From NCBI GenBank assembly GCA_026214975.1, contig JAOBSW010000678.1, positions 91,517-155,516 of the forward strand: 64,000 bases of DNA, written 5' to 3'. Within the stretch, counting starts at the first letter, position 1; the number at the start of each line of letters is the position of its first letter. The position numbers and the translations under genes are program-made. This stretch comes from Gentiana macrophylla (lineage: Eukaryota > Streptophyta > Magnoliopsida > Gentianales > Gentianaceae). The notes beneath the pieces are model-generated. The model did not search any database, was not told the origin of the DNA, and saw only the letters and a program-made list of their open reading frames with translations. Of this stretch, positions 1 through 12,566 are shown one piece after another.

Positions 1-120
1 ACCCACCACCACCCCTTACCCAACCCTACCCACCACCACCCAAACCTACCCTACTTACCCATCACCCTACCCTACCCACCACCCCATCATACCCTACCTT
101 ACCCACCACCCCACCTTATT
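1..120. repeat. C-rich low-complexity repeat
   Basis: About 120 bases are made almost only of CCCTACC, CCACCACC and CCCAAC-like words. They resemble the plant telomere word CCCTAAA but never form a run of it, so this is a degenerate low-complexity tract cut by the window edge rather than a telomere. Confidence 0.6.
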
Positions 121-179
121 CAGTACGCTTCCTACCTACCTTAGCATTAAATGAGGTGGCTAATTCATAGAGGATGGCC

Positions 180-1620
180 TAATTTAAGAATATATCGTAT
201 TAATTGACATGTTTGAATTTAGTTATTTTTCAAAATGTAATTTAATTTCTGAATATTCTGTATAAATAGAGGACTTTCATTTGTATGGAATGATTTTTTT
301 TTAACATATTTGAATTTATTTATTTCTATATAATTAATTTAAAATTGTTTTAGAGGATTATTTTCTTTTGGCATATTTGATTTTTTTTTTGGAAAATGTA
401 ATTTAATGTAAGAATATTTCACATCGAATAACATATTTATTTAATCTAAAAACATTTCACGTTACACCACAAACATTTGAATTAAGTTATTCATGAAAAT
501 ATAATTGATTGTATGAATATTTGACATTAAATGAAGTGGCTATTTTGCGGGGAAAGAATTTAATGTTAGAATATTTTGAACTAATTGGTAAAATTGAATT
601 GCTTATTTTTTTAATAATTTACTTTAATGAAAAAAATATTTCCCATAAGTGTCCTAAATTTCAGAATATTTGAAATTATTTACTAATTTATAAGGGGTGT
701 ACTTAATGTGAGAATATTTTTCATTAATTTATAGGGATGTATTTAGTGTGTATATATTTGAGTTTAAATATATATTAAAATGTAATTTAATGTTAGAATA
801 TTTTGCATTAATTTGTAAAATAGAATTTATCGTTTTTTAAATATTACAATTAAATGCATAATTTTGCATTAAATGACATATTTAAGTTTAGATATTTTGA
901 AAAATGTAATTTAGTTATAGAATATTTTGCATTAATTGGGAAATTGAATTTCTTATTTTTTTTAAGCCAAAAATATTTCCATCAAACGCCATAAATTTCA
1001 AAATATTGGACATTATTCTAGGATGGATAATTTATAAGAGATATATTTAATATGAGAATATTTTTCATTAATTTATAGGGATATATTTAATGTCTACATA
1101 TATAGTTTAGTTTAGATATTCTTGAAAATGTATTTAATGTTAGAATATTCTGCATTCATTGTGAAAATTGTAATTTAAAAATGTTGGTATTAATTGGGAT
1201 GGCTGATTTCTAGGAAATGATTATTGCGGTTTATTAATAAATTAAATTTTATCATAACTGTCCATTAAGCAAGGAACCACAATGATAATAATAGAGTAGA
1301 TAGAACAAAGAAACGTATAAAAAAAAGAAACCAATAGAATTTCACTTTATTTTAAATATTATACTTTAATTAGTATGAATTGTAATTAGTGTGATTGAAG
1401 AGAGTTATTTATTAGAAATTCAAATTTTGCAATTAGTGCATGTTTGACTTTTTTTTTTATCGTTTTTAAATATTATAACTTATTGTGATATTTCACATTA
1501 AGTGCCATAAATTTAAGAATATTCTATATTATTCTGGGAAGACTAATTTATAGGGATGTATTTACTCTGAGAATATTTACAAATAAATAATCTAGGTATT
1601 TAAAAAAATAAGAAAAATAT
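180..1620. repeat. AT-rich degenerate tandem repeat field
   Basis: Phrases such as 'aatgtaatttaatgttagaa' followed by 'tattttgcattaatttg' recur with variation near 220, 390, 555, 780, 900 and 1130. A longer block ('gagaatatttttcattaatt' plus 'tatagggat') at about 691 repeats at about 1032, suggesting a higher-order unit near 340 bp. No coding potential is visible. It looks like an old satellite-like or duplicated intergenic repeat. Confidence 0.6.
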
Positions 1621-1689
1621 GCAGCCATATAAAATAATCTTACACAGTAACAAACCACCAACTTTAAAAATAAAAATAAAAATAAACAA

Positions 1690-2940
1690 CAACACTAAAA
1701 ATAATCCGTCTATTTACAAAATAATAACAAAAATAAGTCGTGATAGAACATTCTCGATAGGTTAACAAAAATAACAAAAATATCAATACTATATGTCACA
1801 AAGCGTGTTGTGCATTTTATTCATTGAAAAATCGATATTTAACAAAAATATCAATATCTCTACTTGAACATGTAGATTTTTAAGACTTCATTTCTTTTCG
1901 TTCTAATGTTTCTGCAACAAAGGTCGCAGCTTTTACATCTAAATATAGATTGTATGAATTTGGAACAAAATAAAACAAAATTTCCTACAAATAAATTTAA
2001 AACAGAAAACCAAAAATACTTAACTCAGTAAATATAAAAACCATTAACACGGTAAAATAATCCGACTATTTACAAAAATAACAAAAATAAGCGGTTATAG
2101 AACATTCGATAGGGTAACAAAAATAACAATACCAGTATGTCACAAAGCGTGTCATGAATTTTATTCATTTAAAAATCATCTCTTGAAAAAAATCGATATC
2201 TCTACTTTAATGGTAGACTTTTTAAGTGTTTATTTCTTTTGTTCGATGTTTCATACAACAAATGTCTCATCTTTTATATCTAAAGATGGATTGTATGAAT
2301 TTGGAACAAAATAAGACAAAAGTTTCTACAAATAAAATTAAAATAGAAAGCCAAAAATTCTTACCTCGAACCGAAATTTAGATTTCTGCACAAATTAACT
2401 ATAAATAAAGAATGGAAAAACAAAAGGGAATTAAAATAGAAAGCCAAAACGCTTACTCATGACCGAAATTTAGATTTGCATAATTCAACCACAAATAAAG
2501 AATGGCAAACCAAAAGGGATGAATATGAGATTCGGCATTATAAAAAAATAACAATACTCAGATGTCACAAAGCGTGTCATACATTTTATTCATTTAAAAA
2601 AATCGCCTATTGCAAAAATATCGATATCTCTACTTTAACAGATAGATTTTTTAAGTCTTTATTTCTTTTTGTTCTGATGTTTCATTCAACAAATGTCTCA
2701 TCTTTTATATCAAAAGATGGATTGTATGAATTTGGAACAAAATAAGACATTTCTACAAATAAAATTAAAATTGAAAGCCAAAAATTCATACTCGAACCGA
2801 GTTAGATAGATTTGCACAAATCAACTATAAATAAAGAATGTAAAAACAAAAGGAATTAAAATCGAAAGCCAAAAATTATTACCTCAAGACCGAGAGCAGA
2901 TTTTGCACAATTCAACCACAAATAAAGAATGGAAAAACAA
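1690..2940. repeat. Tandem repeat, three diverged long copies
   Basis: Three head-to-tail copies start near 1690, 2050 and 2535. Each contains, in order, 'gtcacaaagcgtgt', 'ttttattcatt', 'atcgatatctctactt', 'tgtatgaatttggaacaaaa' and 'aagccaaaa'. Unit length varies from about 350 to 490 bp because of indels. Short ORFs inside, such as the one at 2476-2745, simply follow the repeat and are not supported as genes. Confidence 0.75.
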
Positions 2941-3170
2941 AAGGGATGAATATGAGATTCGGCATTATAAAAAAAAAATCGACAATATAATACCTTTGAA
3001 TGCAAATGGATGAATCAAGTGAGATGAATATGTGAATGAGAAGAGATGACTTTATAAAAGAAACGACAATATAAGACCCGTTGAATGCAAATGGATGAAT
3101 CAAGTGAAATGAATATGTGAATGTGATAAGATGAATATGAGCATTATTAAAAAATTAGACAATATTACAG
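2940..3170. repeat. Tandem repeat, ~90-bp unit
   Basis: The phrase 'gaatgcaaatggatgaatca' followed by 'gtgaaatgaatatgtgaatg' occurs near 2998 and 3083, each preceded by a 'cgacaatata' word, giving a unit near 85-95 bp. It continues the repeat field upstream of the glycosyltransferase gene. Confidence 0.65.
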
Positions 3171-3490
3171 CCAAAAGGAAAATGAAAATCAAAATATACG
3201 ATTCTGAGCACGTGGGAATCAAATTTTGTAAGAGAATTAGTGATTGGAAAGAGAGCGTATTTATTAGAAAATCAAATTTTGTAATTAGTGTGATTGGAGA
3301 GAGGTTATTTATTATAAATTTAAATTTTTTAATTTTAATTAATGCAGGGTTGACATTTTTGGTATTTTTCCGGGTTTGAGTCGGGTAATTGAGGGGAAAC
3401 GGGCTAAATTGCTTCGTGTATATATTATTTATAGATAGATATATATATATATGCGCGTGCGCGCGCTTATTAGGGTTTTAATTGTTCCAG

Positions 3491-3720
3491 GTTTTTTGGT
3501 TGGACAAGGTATATTTGGATGTATCTTTGCATTTTAGAAGGACTTAATTAATTATAAGCTTATTATGTTTGGTTATACAGGAAAAGTTCCAGCCCCGGCA
3601 GTAGTTAATGTTACTGTCTTATTACAATAGATTAGAAACTATTCTTTGTATAAACCCATCTACTTTTGTTACAAATGCATTTTCTTATTTTTGCATGGTC
3701 TGCTTAGCAATATCTGATAA
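3491..3720. repeat. Upstream copy of direct repeat flanking the UGT gene
   Basis: This segment matches 7903-8160 in the same orientation, sharing 'ttggacaaggtatatt', 'tctttgcatttt', 'aaaagttccagccc', 'gcagtagttaatgttactgt' and 'tgttacaaatgc' in the same order. The two copies bracket the glycosyltransferase gene, about 4.4 kb apart. They may be the remains of a tandem duplication whose second gene copy was lost, or a dispersed repeat that landed twice. Confidence 0.75.
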
Positions 3721-5076
3721 TAGCTATGGGCAAAACATTAAATGAGCTGACACAATCTTTTTTTTTTTTTTTTTTACTGGAATATATATTATAATCATTC
3801 ATTTCTAATCTTTTATATACGATAAAAATGTATTGTATGAAAGAAAGTAAAAATAAAAATGTATTTTATCTGGTACAATACTACTACAATGATTCAGATC
3901 ATGAAAATAAAAATGTATTTAATTTGATACAATATTACTACAACCGTTGCAATATAAAATCTATAGTGAAATCTTTTTGAAGTGTTACCTTGTCATTTTG
4001 TTTCCACTCATCAAACTATAGATTGAAAGAAAAGAATAAATCTAAAAAAAGTAGTGATGAATATAAATAAATGCATTATATCCAGGGTTAATAAGTTATT
4101 AAGTAGGATTAATGTTCTTTTCACCCTCGAAATGTTTTAGGACAATAATACGTGTGTCGAAAAAGGGCAATGGGGAGATGAGTCTAGCTTGAGGAAGGGA
4201 CAATGATTTTTATTTTTAATTATAATTTGTTTTTGTTTTTGTAAAGAATAACAAATCATTGCAGAAAATAATAATACATCGCAAAACAATCCCCCAATGC
4301 ATTCTAGTGATTTGATATTCTTGACTTCTCATTGTGATAGTAGCATGCATTTAAAAATAAAATTTTCGTGATATTCCATTTCCTAATATTGTTTTATAAT
4401 TGCGCAGTCACGGGCCTAATTATTGGGCGTATTATGTACAATGCTATGATTTTACCGATTTGTTTGCTGTAAAAATGATTAAAATTCATTTGCTGATAAT
4501 TCCGCAAGTTAATTATTTGGAGGTATTAATTAAGTCTTGAGATTTCGATATATATGGTATGTATAATTGGACACTATATTCCAAGAATTGCAAAATAACA
4601 AATCAATCATTGATTTGGACCTGGTAATCAGGGGAAATCATCTAAAAGCAAAGGAAAAAAAAAAAAAAAATCAAATTTTAGAGAACTCCAGCAAAACTGT
4701 TTATAATACCCCTTCACGCATAAACCTTGGCTGATTGTTCAAATTTAAAATGACAGGTTCAGAAGATCTTAATTGAGTTCGAGCCTTACCTGGCTAAGAT
4801 GAAATAAGTTGTATAAGTGTGTTCCATTGCCGTAGAAAAAAAGCACGAGTTAGTCAAATCAATTAGAAACCCTATAATCCAAATTTACAAAGTAATTAAA
4901 ATTAATCAAAATTTTCTATCGTATAAAAATGAAAAGATAAATTATAATGGAGGCGTATCAATTAAATACAAATTAACTAATCAATCAGCTACCTAATATC
5001 ACTTACAAAAATCTTTTTTATTTATTTGCGGCATCGTTAATTGAGCTGAATTGAAAAGATCATTAATTTATGACAT

Positions 5077-5084
5077 TATAAAAG
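5077..5084 (+). promoter_or_regulatory. TATA box of the UGT gene
   Basis: TATAAAAG lies 121 bases before the start codon at 5205. That spacing would give a 5' leader of roughly 90 bases, normal for a plant gene. No other promoter element was identified with confidence. Confidence 0.5.
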
Positions 5085-5204
5085 TGTGTCACCCCCCAAA
5101 CCCTTTTACCTCACTTCTTACAAACCTTTGTCATCACATTATAATAATTAGTATATAGTATTATTATATATACTTTGCATAGCAATTGAGTTCAAAAAAT
5201 AACG

Positions 5205-7659
5205 ATGAAGAACAACAACATAAAAAAACTTAGCATTGTGATGTTCCCGTGGTTAGGGCACGGACACATCTCTCCTTACCTCGAACTAGCCAATAAACTT
5301 GCAGAAAGAAATTTCAATATTTACCTTTGCACTACATCCGCCACCCTTTCTTCCATCAAACACAAACTTGATAACTATTCTTCTCGTAGTACCGGCGGTT
5401 CGATTCGCTTCGTCGAACTCCGTCTTCCGGTCGACTTGCCTGACTGTCCTCCTCTTTCACCGGAGTACCATACTACTAATGGGCTGCCAGGTGAACTCAT
5501 GGGTCTACTGAAGAAGGCGTTTAACAAATCGTGTCATAATTTTTATAAGATTCTTGAGGATTTGAAACCGGATTTGCTTATTTATGATTTCCTTCAGCCG
5601 TGGGCTCCGGTGGCGGCAAAGATACTGAGAATTCCGGTGGCGGAGTTTATAACTAGTAGTGCTACAATGACTGCCTTCACTCTTCATGATGCAATATATC
5701 CAGGTATTTTAATTCTTCAAATTTTTATATTTGTTTTTTTGACATTACTTTGTTTTGATCTATATTCCTGAATAAATCCTGAATAAATATTGTTCTTCGT
5801 AAACTATAGTTTATTTTATTCCTAAATATATATTCATATTAAGAGTTGTATGATTTAGTGTTATATAAACTTTTATGGTTTTGATGAGTATCGTTAATGT
5901 AATTATATTAATATTTAAAAAAATATTGTATAATTTTAAAAGTTAAAAAGATTCATTTATAGGGACTAATGGATTTTTTTTCGTTCTATCAACCGTTAAT
6001 TAAGGTTTCATTACGTATTGCTTAACCACGTGTAGTAATACAACGTAGTAATGCGCGTGTTTATTCTTTCCTCAACCATTATTTTTTTTTTGTCATTTTT
6101 TTTCATTTGTATCTTATTTTCATTCTTATATGCTGCTCAATCCAAAAAAAAGAATATATAGGTTATTACATTAAAATGAAAACTGAATTTCAATTTCTAT
6201 TTCATTAAAAAATATCAAAACTGAAATACATGCTTTAACCACCACATCAGCAGTAATTTTATGGTGGTTTACTAATGTAAATTTACGTCTTTGCTGAGAT
6301 TTTATTTTTTTATTTTTTTTTATGCTGAAAATAAACAATGTTTTATTCAATGCATTATTCCATAAAATCACCTTACTATCTTATAAAAAAAACGTATAGT
6401 ACCTTAATTTCAATAAATTGCTCACTTTTTAGTCCCTTATTTTACTCACTGAAATCCCGCAATAAAAGTTATTTTAATTTCTCTCATAGGGTTTCCAAAA
6501 CATTTTTTGATCAACTTTTCGAATGTAAGGATTATTAATAAAGACATGTTAGTTGCATACCCACGATTTAATACCGGAAATATTTCACTGAATGTTTATA
6601 ATATTTTATCGAGATGTTTTGTGATTGAAAAAAAAAAACATAAATATAAAAATTAGATTTTTGTAACAATCTTTTTGTATATTAATCATTTTTTAAATCT
6701 AATACATGCGTTTGTTTCAAATCGAAGGTGAGCACTTTCCATATCCCGCTATCTACGAGCGTGACTATGAGATTCTTAAACGAGCAAATGAAGGAAAGTC
6801 AAGAGAAAGAATCGCAGAAGATAGAAAACCGATTCTTCAATCTCATTCACGAGCTGATTTGATTCTAGTCAAAAGTTTCAATGATATTGAAGCTGAATAC
6901 TGTAGTTACCTCTATGAATTGTCAAAGAAAGTAATTGTACCCGTCGGTCCACTCGTTCAAGACCCTACCAACGATGATGATAACAATCTGACCACTGTCA
7001 AACTGCTCGAATGGCTAGACCAGAAACGAAATCGCTCGACAGTATTCATTGCATTTGGGAGCGAGTACTTTCTCTCTCAAATGGACATACAAGAGATTGC
7101 ACATGGGCTCGAGCTTAGCGATGCGAACTTCATATGGGTTTTAAGGTTCCCTAAAGGATCTGATGTTGAGCTTGAAGTAGCATTACCAAATGGGTTTCTC
7201 AACAAGGTTGGTCATAGGGGTAAAGTTATAAAAGGGTGGGCCCCACAAGCTAAAATTTTGAACCATAGTGCAATTGGAGGGTTTGTTAGTCATTGTGGTT
7301 GGAGTTCAATAATGGAGAGCATGAAATTTGGGGTTCCGATTGTTGCTATGCCAATGCATATTGACCAACCTATAAATGCTCGGTTAATTGAAGATGTTGG
7401 TGCTGGTATCGAGGTTGTTAGAGACGTGCATGGTGTGTTTCACCGGACAGACATTGCTGACGTCATCAAAATGGTGTTGCGTGAAGATGGTCGTGTGAAG
7501 GAGAAGGCAAAGGAGCTTAGCATGAAAATCAAGGAGAATGGTGAGAAAGAAATCGATGGGCTCGTCAAGATGCTGGAATTACTGATTTGCTTAGCGAAAG
7601 CAAGAATACTGGCTTATGAGACTCGACGATTAATGTCTGTACATTATAGATTTTCTTGA
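5205..7659 (+). CDS. UDP-glycosyltransferase, UGT94-like (two exons: 5205-5703, 6728-7659)
   Basis: Family 1 plant UDP-sugar glycosyltransferase, expected to move a sugar (probably glucose) from a UDP-sugar onto a small acceptor in the cytosol. Joining 5205-5703 to 6728-7659 through a phase-1 GT-AG intron gives 476 residues, a normal family length. The start at 5205 lies just before the N-terminal motif MFPWLGHGHISP, which holds the catalytic His21; the partner Asp is Asp128 in LLIYDF. The PSPG donor box spans residues about 337-380, from WAPQ to HIDQ; its last residue is Gln380, the usual mark of a glucose donor. The box reads HCGWSS where most UGTs have HCGWNS. Wording such as HISPYLELA, VPVGPLVQDP and FPYPAIYERDYE is closest, from memory, to the UGT94 group, which adds sugars to existing glycosides. 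The C-terminus runs roughly 25 residues past the usual end (from about LELLICL). The acceptor cannot be predicted. Confidence 0.88.
5704..6727 (+). other. UGT intron with a MITE remnant
   Basis: Intron of 1,024 bases, donor GTATTT and acceptor CGAAG, AT-rich. Near 5985-6105 it holds 'acgtgtagtaata' and 'ctcaaccatt' words that also occur in the inverted-repeat element at 12191-12356, so a related MITE probably sits here. Confidence 0.55.
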
Positions 7660-7831
7660 GCTCGCAGTGTTTTAAAAATGATAGGACTACCGAAAGTTTC
7701 CAGAATACATGTAAACCAAGTTTACACGTATTTCGTTAACTTTTGATACATAACTCGTGTCCTGGTGTGCCTATTATTTCTAGGTATGTTGAGAGTTTTT
7801 ATTTTCCCTTTCTATTTGAGTTAAGTTTTTG

Positions 7832-7837
7832 AATAAA
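7832..7837 (+). terminator. Putative polyadenylation signal of the UGT gene
   Basis: AATAAA lies about 170 bases after the stop codon, a normal distance for a plant 3' UTR. Plant signals are degenerate, so this is only a candidate. Confidence 0.35.
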
Positions 7838-7902
7838 TAAGCAAGAACCATACCTTTTGTGTGGTTCTTGCATATGATTATTAGAATTAGTCTGTTTTTT
7901 TT

Positions 7903-8160
7903 CGTTGGACAAGGTATATTGGGAGATGTCTTTGCATTTCATCAGGACTTAATTATTAATATTTTGCTTATTGTGTTGTATTATACATGAAAAGTTCCAG
8001 CCCTAGCAGTAGTTAATGTTACTGTCTTGTGACCATAGTTCAGAAACTTTTATTTGTATAAAACATCTTTTGTTACAAATGCTTTGTCTTTTTCTTTTTT
8101 TGTCTTCACAAATGCTTTTTCTTATCATGGCATGTCTAGATAGCAATTTCTGATAATTGA
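7903..8160. repeat. Downstream copy of direct repeat flanking the UGT gene
   Basis: Matches 3491-3720 in order and orientation. It lies about 245 bases past the UGT stop codon, overlapping or just beyond the likely 3' UTR. Confidence 0.75.
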
Positions 8161-11100
8161 TCTGATATTTTCTTATTCATTAATTACAGTCTTATAATTG
8201 ATCTGATTAAATATTCACTCGTTTTCAAAAATATCTATATCTATATATATTAGAAATGATGATTTAGCCCGATTACCCAATAACCCGCTCCAAATAACAC
8301 AACATCCGACCCACACCCAGTTGAAACAGTCTGATCCTTCAACACTCCCATTTCCTGAAAACACTCAAAAGCTTTAAGAAAAAATAAAAAAATAAAATCA
8401 AAACTAACACCAGAAAAATCGCCATAACCAATATTTATTTTTTTATTGCCATCACAAATTTTATATTTCACTCTATCTGTTCTTCATCTAACCCCAATAA
8501 TCTGCAATTCCGTTACGATTAACTAAATCAATATCTTTCAATTACGATTATATCAAACGAAATTTGCCAAAGTTGATTTTCATAACTTAAGACCCGCAAT
8601 ACCCTATGCCAATATTCTCATTACCTCCCCTCCAAGGGATTTTTGAACCTAATCTCAAACGGATGATGTGCATTCTAGGATAGTCACATTGAATATAAAA
8701 ATGGTTTTCAGCTAATTTTATGATTGTTGGGTTGAAGTCGGAAAGCAACGCCAGGATCAACATTGTCAACAATGATACATCGAACGTCACCGCAGCTTTT
8801 TACCATCTTTGCCATGTTATATATTTTCAGATTTTTCTAGGGATTTTTAAAGCTTTGGGTAGTTGTGCTTCTTGAGTTTTATAAAACCTTAATTAATTTT
8901 GAGTGTTGCTGTGAAGTAGTTTTTTGATTTTCTAGGTATTTATTTGTCATAGAATGGATCGATGATTACAAATGGATCTATGTATTTAACATCGAGATTC
9001 GAGTTCGATACTATGTTGCTCAATGGGTTATTTAACATCAGGTATGATTTCCTAGCTCTTTCTCTCATTTGATGTTTTCCAATTGGCAAACTCAATGGGT
9101 TATTTTTCTGTTTGGTTCGACAGTTTTGCAGGTGATATGCATGGATACACATATTCTGTAGACATTGCTTAAAGAAATGGTTTAATACAAAAATGTCTTA
9201 GCCTTTCTGCCTTAAGATTCTATTCATGGTAGAGGAATGTGATGATTATCAAACTGAATTCTAAAGGATTGAATGTGTTCTCTTAAAAATGTATTACATG
9301 ATGAGTTATGATCCTCTTTCAGTTCATATTCCAATCAGTGTTTACGTGGCGAATATGATGATTTGGCACGGGAAGAGATGACAACGAAAATTGCGGTTTT
9401 AAAATTAAAAATAATTCAAGCGTATGCTCCCATTCATCGAGCATTCATCTTTTCCCTTTCTATTGGTGTGTTTTGTAAATGGTGGTTTTTCTTGCATTTT
9501 ATTCCCTGTTTATATTTGCTATTTCACAGTAGAAATTTGACCATGCCTAGCTTGATGGTAATAGTGGTTTATTTTCTGGCCATATTTTGATATTCATATT
9601 ACCATGATATATTAGTTTATTGATTCATTTTATTTGTCTTTTCTAATTGTAGGTCAATCACAAAATGATGTAATCTACCCTTAAAATGGATCCTTATGGC
9701 GAAATTGAGTGGCTTAAAGCTGACACAACCGGGTAAGATTTTGTTTTAATTATTTTTGTTGTTTTTTCTCCCGAGCAAGTAGATGTAACAGTTTACTCTA
9801 CGTACTACCAATTAATTAGATGTTGTCTTAACAAGTCTTTCTTTGATTTTTAATCTTTATAAGTCTTGGCCTCTCTTTGTAGCTAGTGTTCGTACATGTT
9901 TCAAGTTACTCCGTTGTTTTTCTTGATGTATGTATAGATTTTTTCTGTCATGTACTGGCCGGATGATGGTCTCTGCTATAATCAGATATTACATTGAGTT
10001 CAATTCCTCTGAATGTGTCGTGCTTTACATTTCAAATATATGTATTACGTACATTGGGTTTGGGTTCAATATATAATTTGAGGTTTGTGCATCTGGGGGA
10101 CCAGGGGGGTTTTGGTATTAATGTTGAACAAGGTCTTGCCAATTTTCATGGATGAGAGCTATGGTATGGCATGAAGGTATATTTTGTGCTATTTGGTTAT
10201 TTATGTCTTCACCAACAATAAAAAGGTACCGACAACCAGATTGCAGTAATATTTTCTATCTGATCACATGTTGGGTTTTAGTATGCTTACACTAAAATTT
10301 TCTTCTCTCAGCGATTTTTTTGTCACGAGGGAAATAAATATCACCCTTAGTGAGAAAACAATTGAGTCGGCAGATGTTGCATTGTTTGTATCCGGAATTT
10401 TTGGGAATTCAGACATTGCAGAAGGAAAATGTTAAAGAAGACCTTCATGTTATGAAGCCAAAGAGATTTGATGTTTAATATATTTTGCTTTTTCTTAGGG
10501 TTCTTTTTTTTTAAAACATACAGATATCATACACGTACTTTAGGGCCGACACTTCACTATTATTTTTATATTTTTTTTAGGAACCATGGATGTCAAATCC
10601 TTGATGTGAATTTTGGTATACGATGTTTAATGGTGTGCTTTCATCATTCACCTTCTCATATGCAATCATAGGCGGATCCAGTAATCGGAGTCTAAAACTA
10701 CATTTTTTTTACGACAAAACTGCATTTTTTAATACTAAAAAAATTGACTTTGATTATAGCATTAAAGTTGACTTTGATATACTAAAATATAATTAATTAG
10801 ACGGAGTCGTTATAACTTATAACTATATGTTTACGGTATGCCAAAGCTTCTAAGTTTATCTCGATGACAGGCTTATATTTCAACTACTCTGATGTTGAAA
10901 GATGTTTAGTAAATTTACAAGCTAATGAATGCTATGTCTTTCCATGAATCTCCTGTAGGCTCAAGTTTGTTCTCATGATGATAATGAAATAGCATATGGT
11001 TTGATATTCAATCATTGTTTGATCGCCTTAACTGTGTGTTTACAACCACCGCAGCTTTCGATGAGTTAGGGCAATTACTTGCTATAGTTGTTTTTTTGGC

Positions 11101-11853
11101 AGGTTTATTGGTTTTTAACATATGTATACTTGCCTGAAAATCAGCAAACATGTCTAAAGAATATCGATAGGTTTGAGTTTTAGCTAATGCTATATTACTA
11201 AAATAAAGAAATGGAAAACAATCATTTGACATATGTTACATTCTACTTTTTAGAAATAGTTTCAAATCATCCCTTACAATAATAAAAAGTTTAAAGTTGT
11301 TTTTTTCTTTTTTTTGGCATTTTTGTGTTTTTTGTTTGCCGGCTCAACCCACACTATTTGTGATGAAAAGTTACTGGAACATGCTATTTGTACCAAATTA
11401 GTTAACATGATCCTCATTCTTTTTTTGCATTGATTTTGAGATGAAGTGAGTTGTTTTATGAGAATTTTTAGATCCTTTGCTTGCAGAGGTCCCAGGGGAA
11501 GACTCCGGTTATCTATGGTCCAATTGATTTAGTGTGTTGTAAGATCTATCGAGGATATACGAGCGAGGTAAGATATAAAATGTTGTTGTCTTTTTGTAAT
11601 TAGTTGGTGCTTTAATTGAGTAAAAATAGTTATAAACTTCAATTAGCAATTGTTGATGGAATGTGCATGAGGCTCATAATTTCCTCTAATTAATTAGTGG
11701 AAAAGCCGTAATGGTAATTTTATAACTTTGGTTTGGGTGAAAAAAATTACTTCATGCTTTCCCGTCTATTGGCATATAGTGTTTTAGCATGCTTTCCCGT
11801 CTAAACAACCTTAATAGTATGTTCCTTAATGGTATTTTTTTTACATTATTATA
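8161..11853. other. Intergenic region with unrecognised exon-like pieces
   Basis: No long ORF. Several short open stretches end at good GT donors: about 9686-9732 (+), reading MDPYGEIEWLKADTTG before 'gtaaga'; and about 11487-11571 (+), reading KTPVIYGPIDLVCCKIYRGY within a longer open stretch, preceded by 'ttgcag' and followed by 'gtaaga'. An open stretch at about 10315-10436 (+) includes ESADVALFVSGIFGNSDIAE. On the minus strand, 8812 to about 8705 reads MAKMVKSCGDVRCIIVDNVD. They could be a decayed gene or chance. I do not recognise a family and have not joined them. Confidence 0.25.
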
Positions 11854-12116
11854 CTACATCCGTCCAAAATATAAGTCCGTTTAAACTTTTTCATACATAT
11901 TAAGAAAGTTGGTTAAATAAGTTGTGTCTTTAATTTTGATGGGAGAAGTGTAAAATGACATTTGACTCTTATTAATGCAAATAGTGAAATTTAGTGAGTA
12001 TGCAATAAGTGAGAGGTAAAAGGAGAAAAATCTAATAGATACTTCATTGGTATTCTAAATTGATTTATATTATGACAAATTTAAAAACTTATGATTACAT
12101 TTTGTGACGGATGTAG
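11854..12116. mobile_element. Stowaway-type MITE
   Basis: A 263-bp AT-rich element with terminal inverted repeats: left CTACATCCGTCCAAAATATA, right ending GTGACGGATGTAG. It is flanked on both sides by TA. The CATCCGTCC-type end plus a TA duplication is the mark of Stowaway (Tc1/mariner) MITEs. A relative with similar internal sequence lies in an intron at about 56516-56784. Confidence 0.8.
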
Positions 12117-12190
12117 TAAATAATATAGGGGTGCCTATAGGCACTCTTTGTTAGTAAGCTTAACACACTAATGATAACATTATTTTTTTT

Positions 12191-12356
12191 AGGTTAAAGG
12201 TTTTAAGGACATGTTTTAATCTAAAATGGTTGAGAAATGACAAACGTGTAAAGAATATACGTGTAGTAATACATGCAAAAAAATGTAGTAATACATGTAA
12301 TGATCATTCTTCTCAACCATTTAAGTTTTAAAAGCACTGTCCTATGACTCTGACCT
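12191..12356. mobile_element. Small inverted-repeat MITE
   Basis: The left arm ends in 'aaaatggttgagaa' and the right arm is its inverse, 'ttctcaaccattt', with further matching outward (about 45 bases per arm, imperfect). The centre carries two 'gtagtaatacatg' repeats. The target duplication is unclear, so the superfamily is open. Confidence 0.55.
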
Positions 12357-12518
12357 TTTTTTTTTAGAGAGGAAGCAACTACTTTGTTAGTAAGGCTAAA
12401 TTAGTACTTCTGGTTATCAAATTGTCATTTTCACTAAAAGAATTGTGATGGTGTCCTGTAACAAATCTCTCATATATTTAATCTTTTCCTCCCAAGATCG
12501 CATTTGAGTTTTAGATTA

Positions 12519-12520
<2 letters not shown>

Positions 12521-12558
<38 letters not shown>
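12521..12558. repeat. (AT)n microsatellite
   Basis: About 19 uninterrupted AT dinucleotides. Confidence 0.95.
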
Positions 12559-12565
<7 letters not shown>

Positions 12566-12566
12566 A

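Noticed and set aside
1..120. True telomere
   Set aside because: No run of CCCTAAA is present; only degenerate C-rich words are seen.
2476..2745. 89-residue ORF in the tandem repeats
   Set aside because: Its sequence follows the repeat unit, is AT-rich and recurs out of frame in the neighbouring copies.
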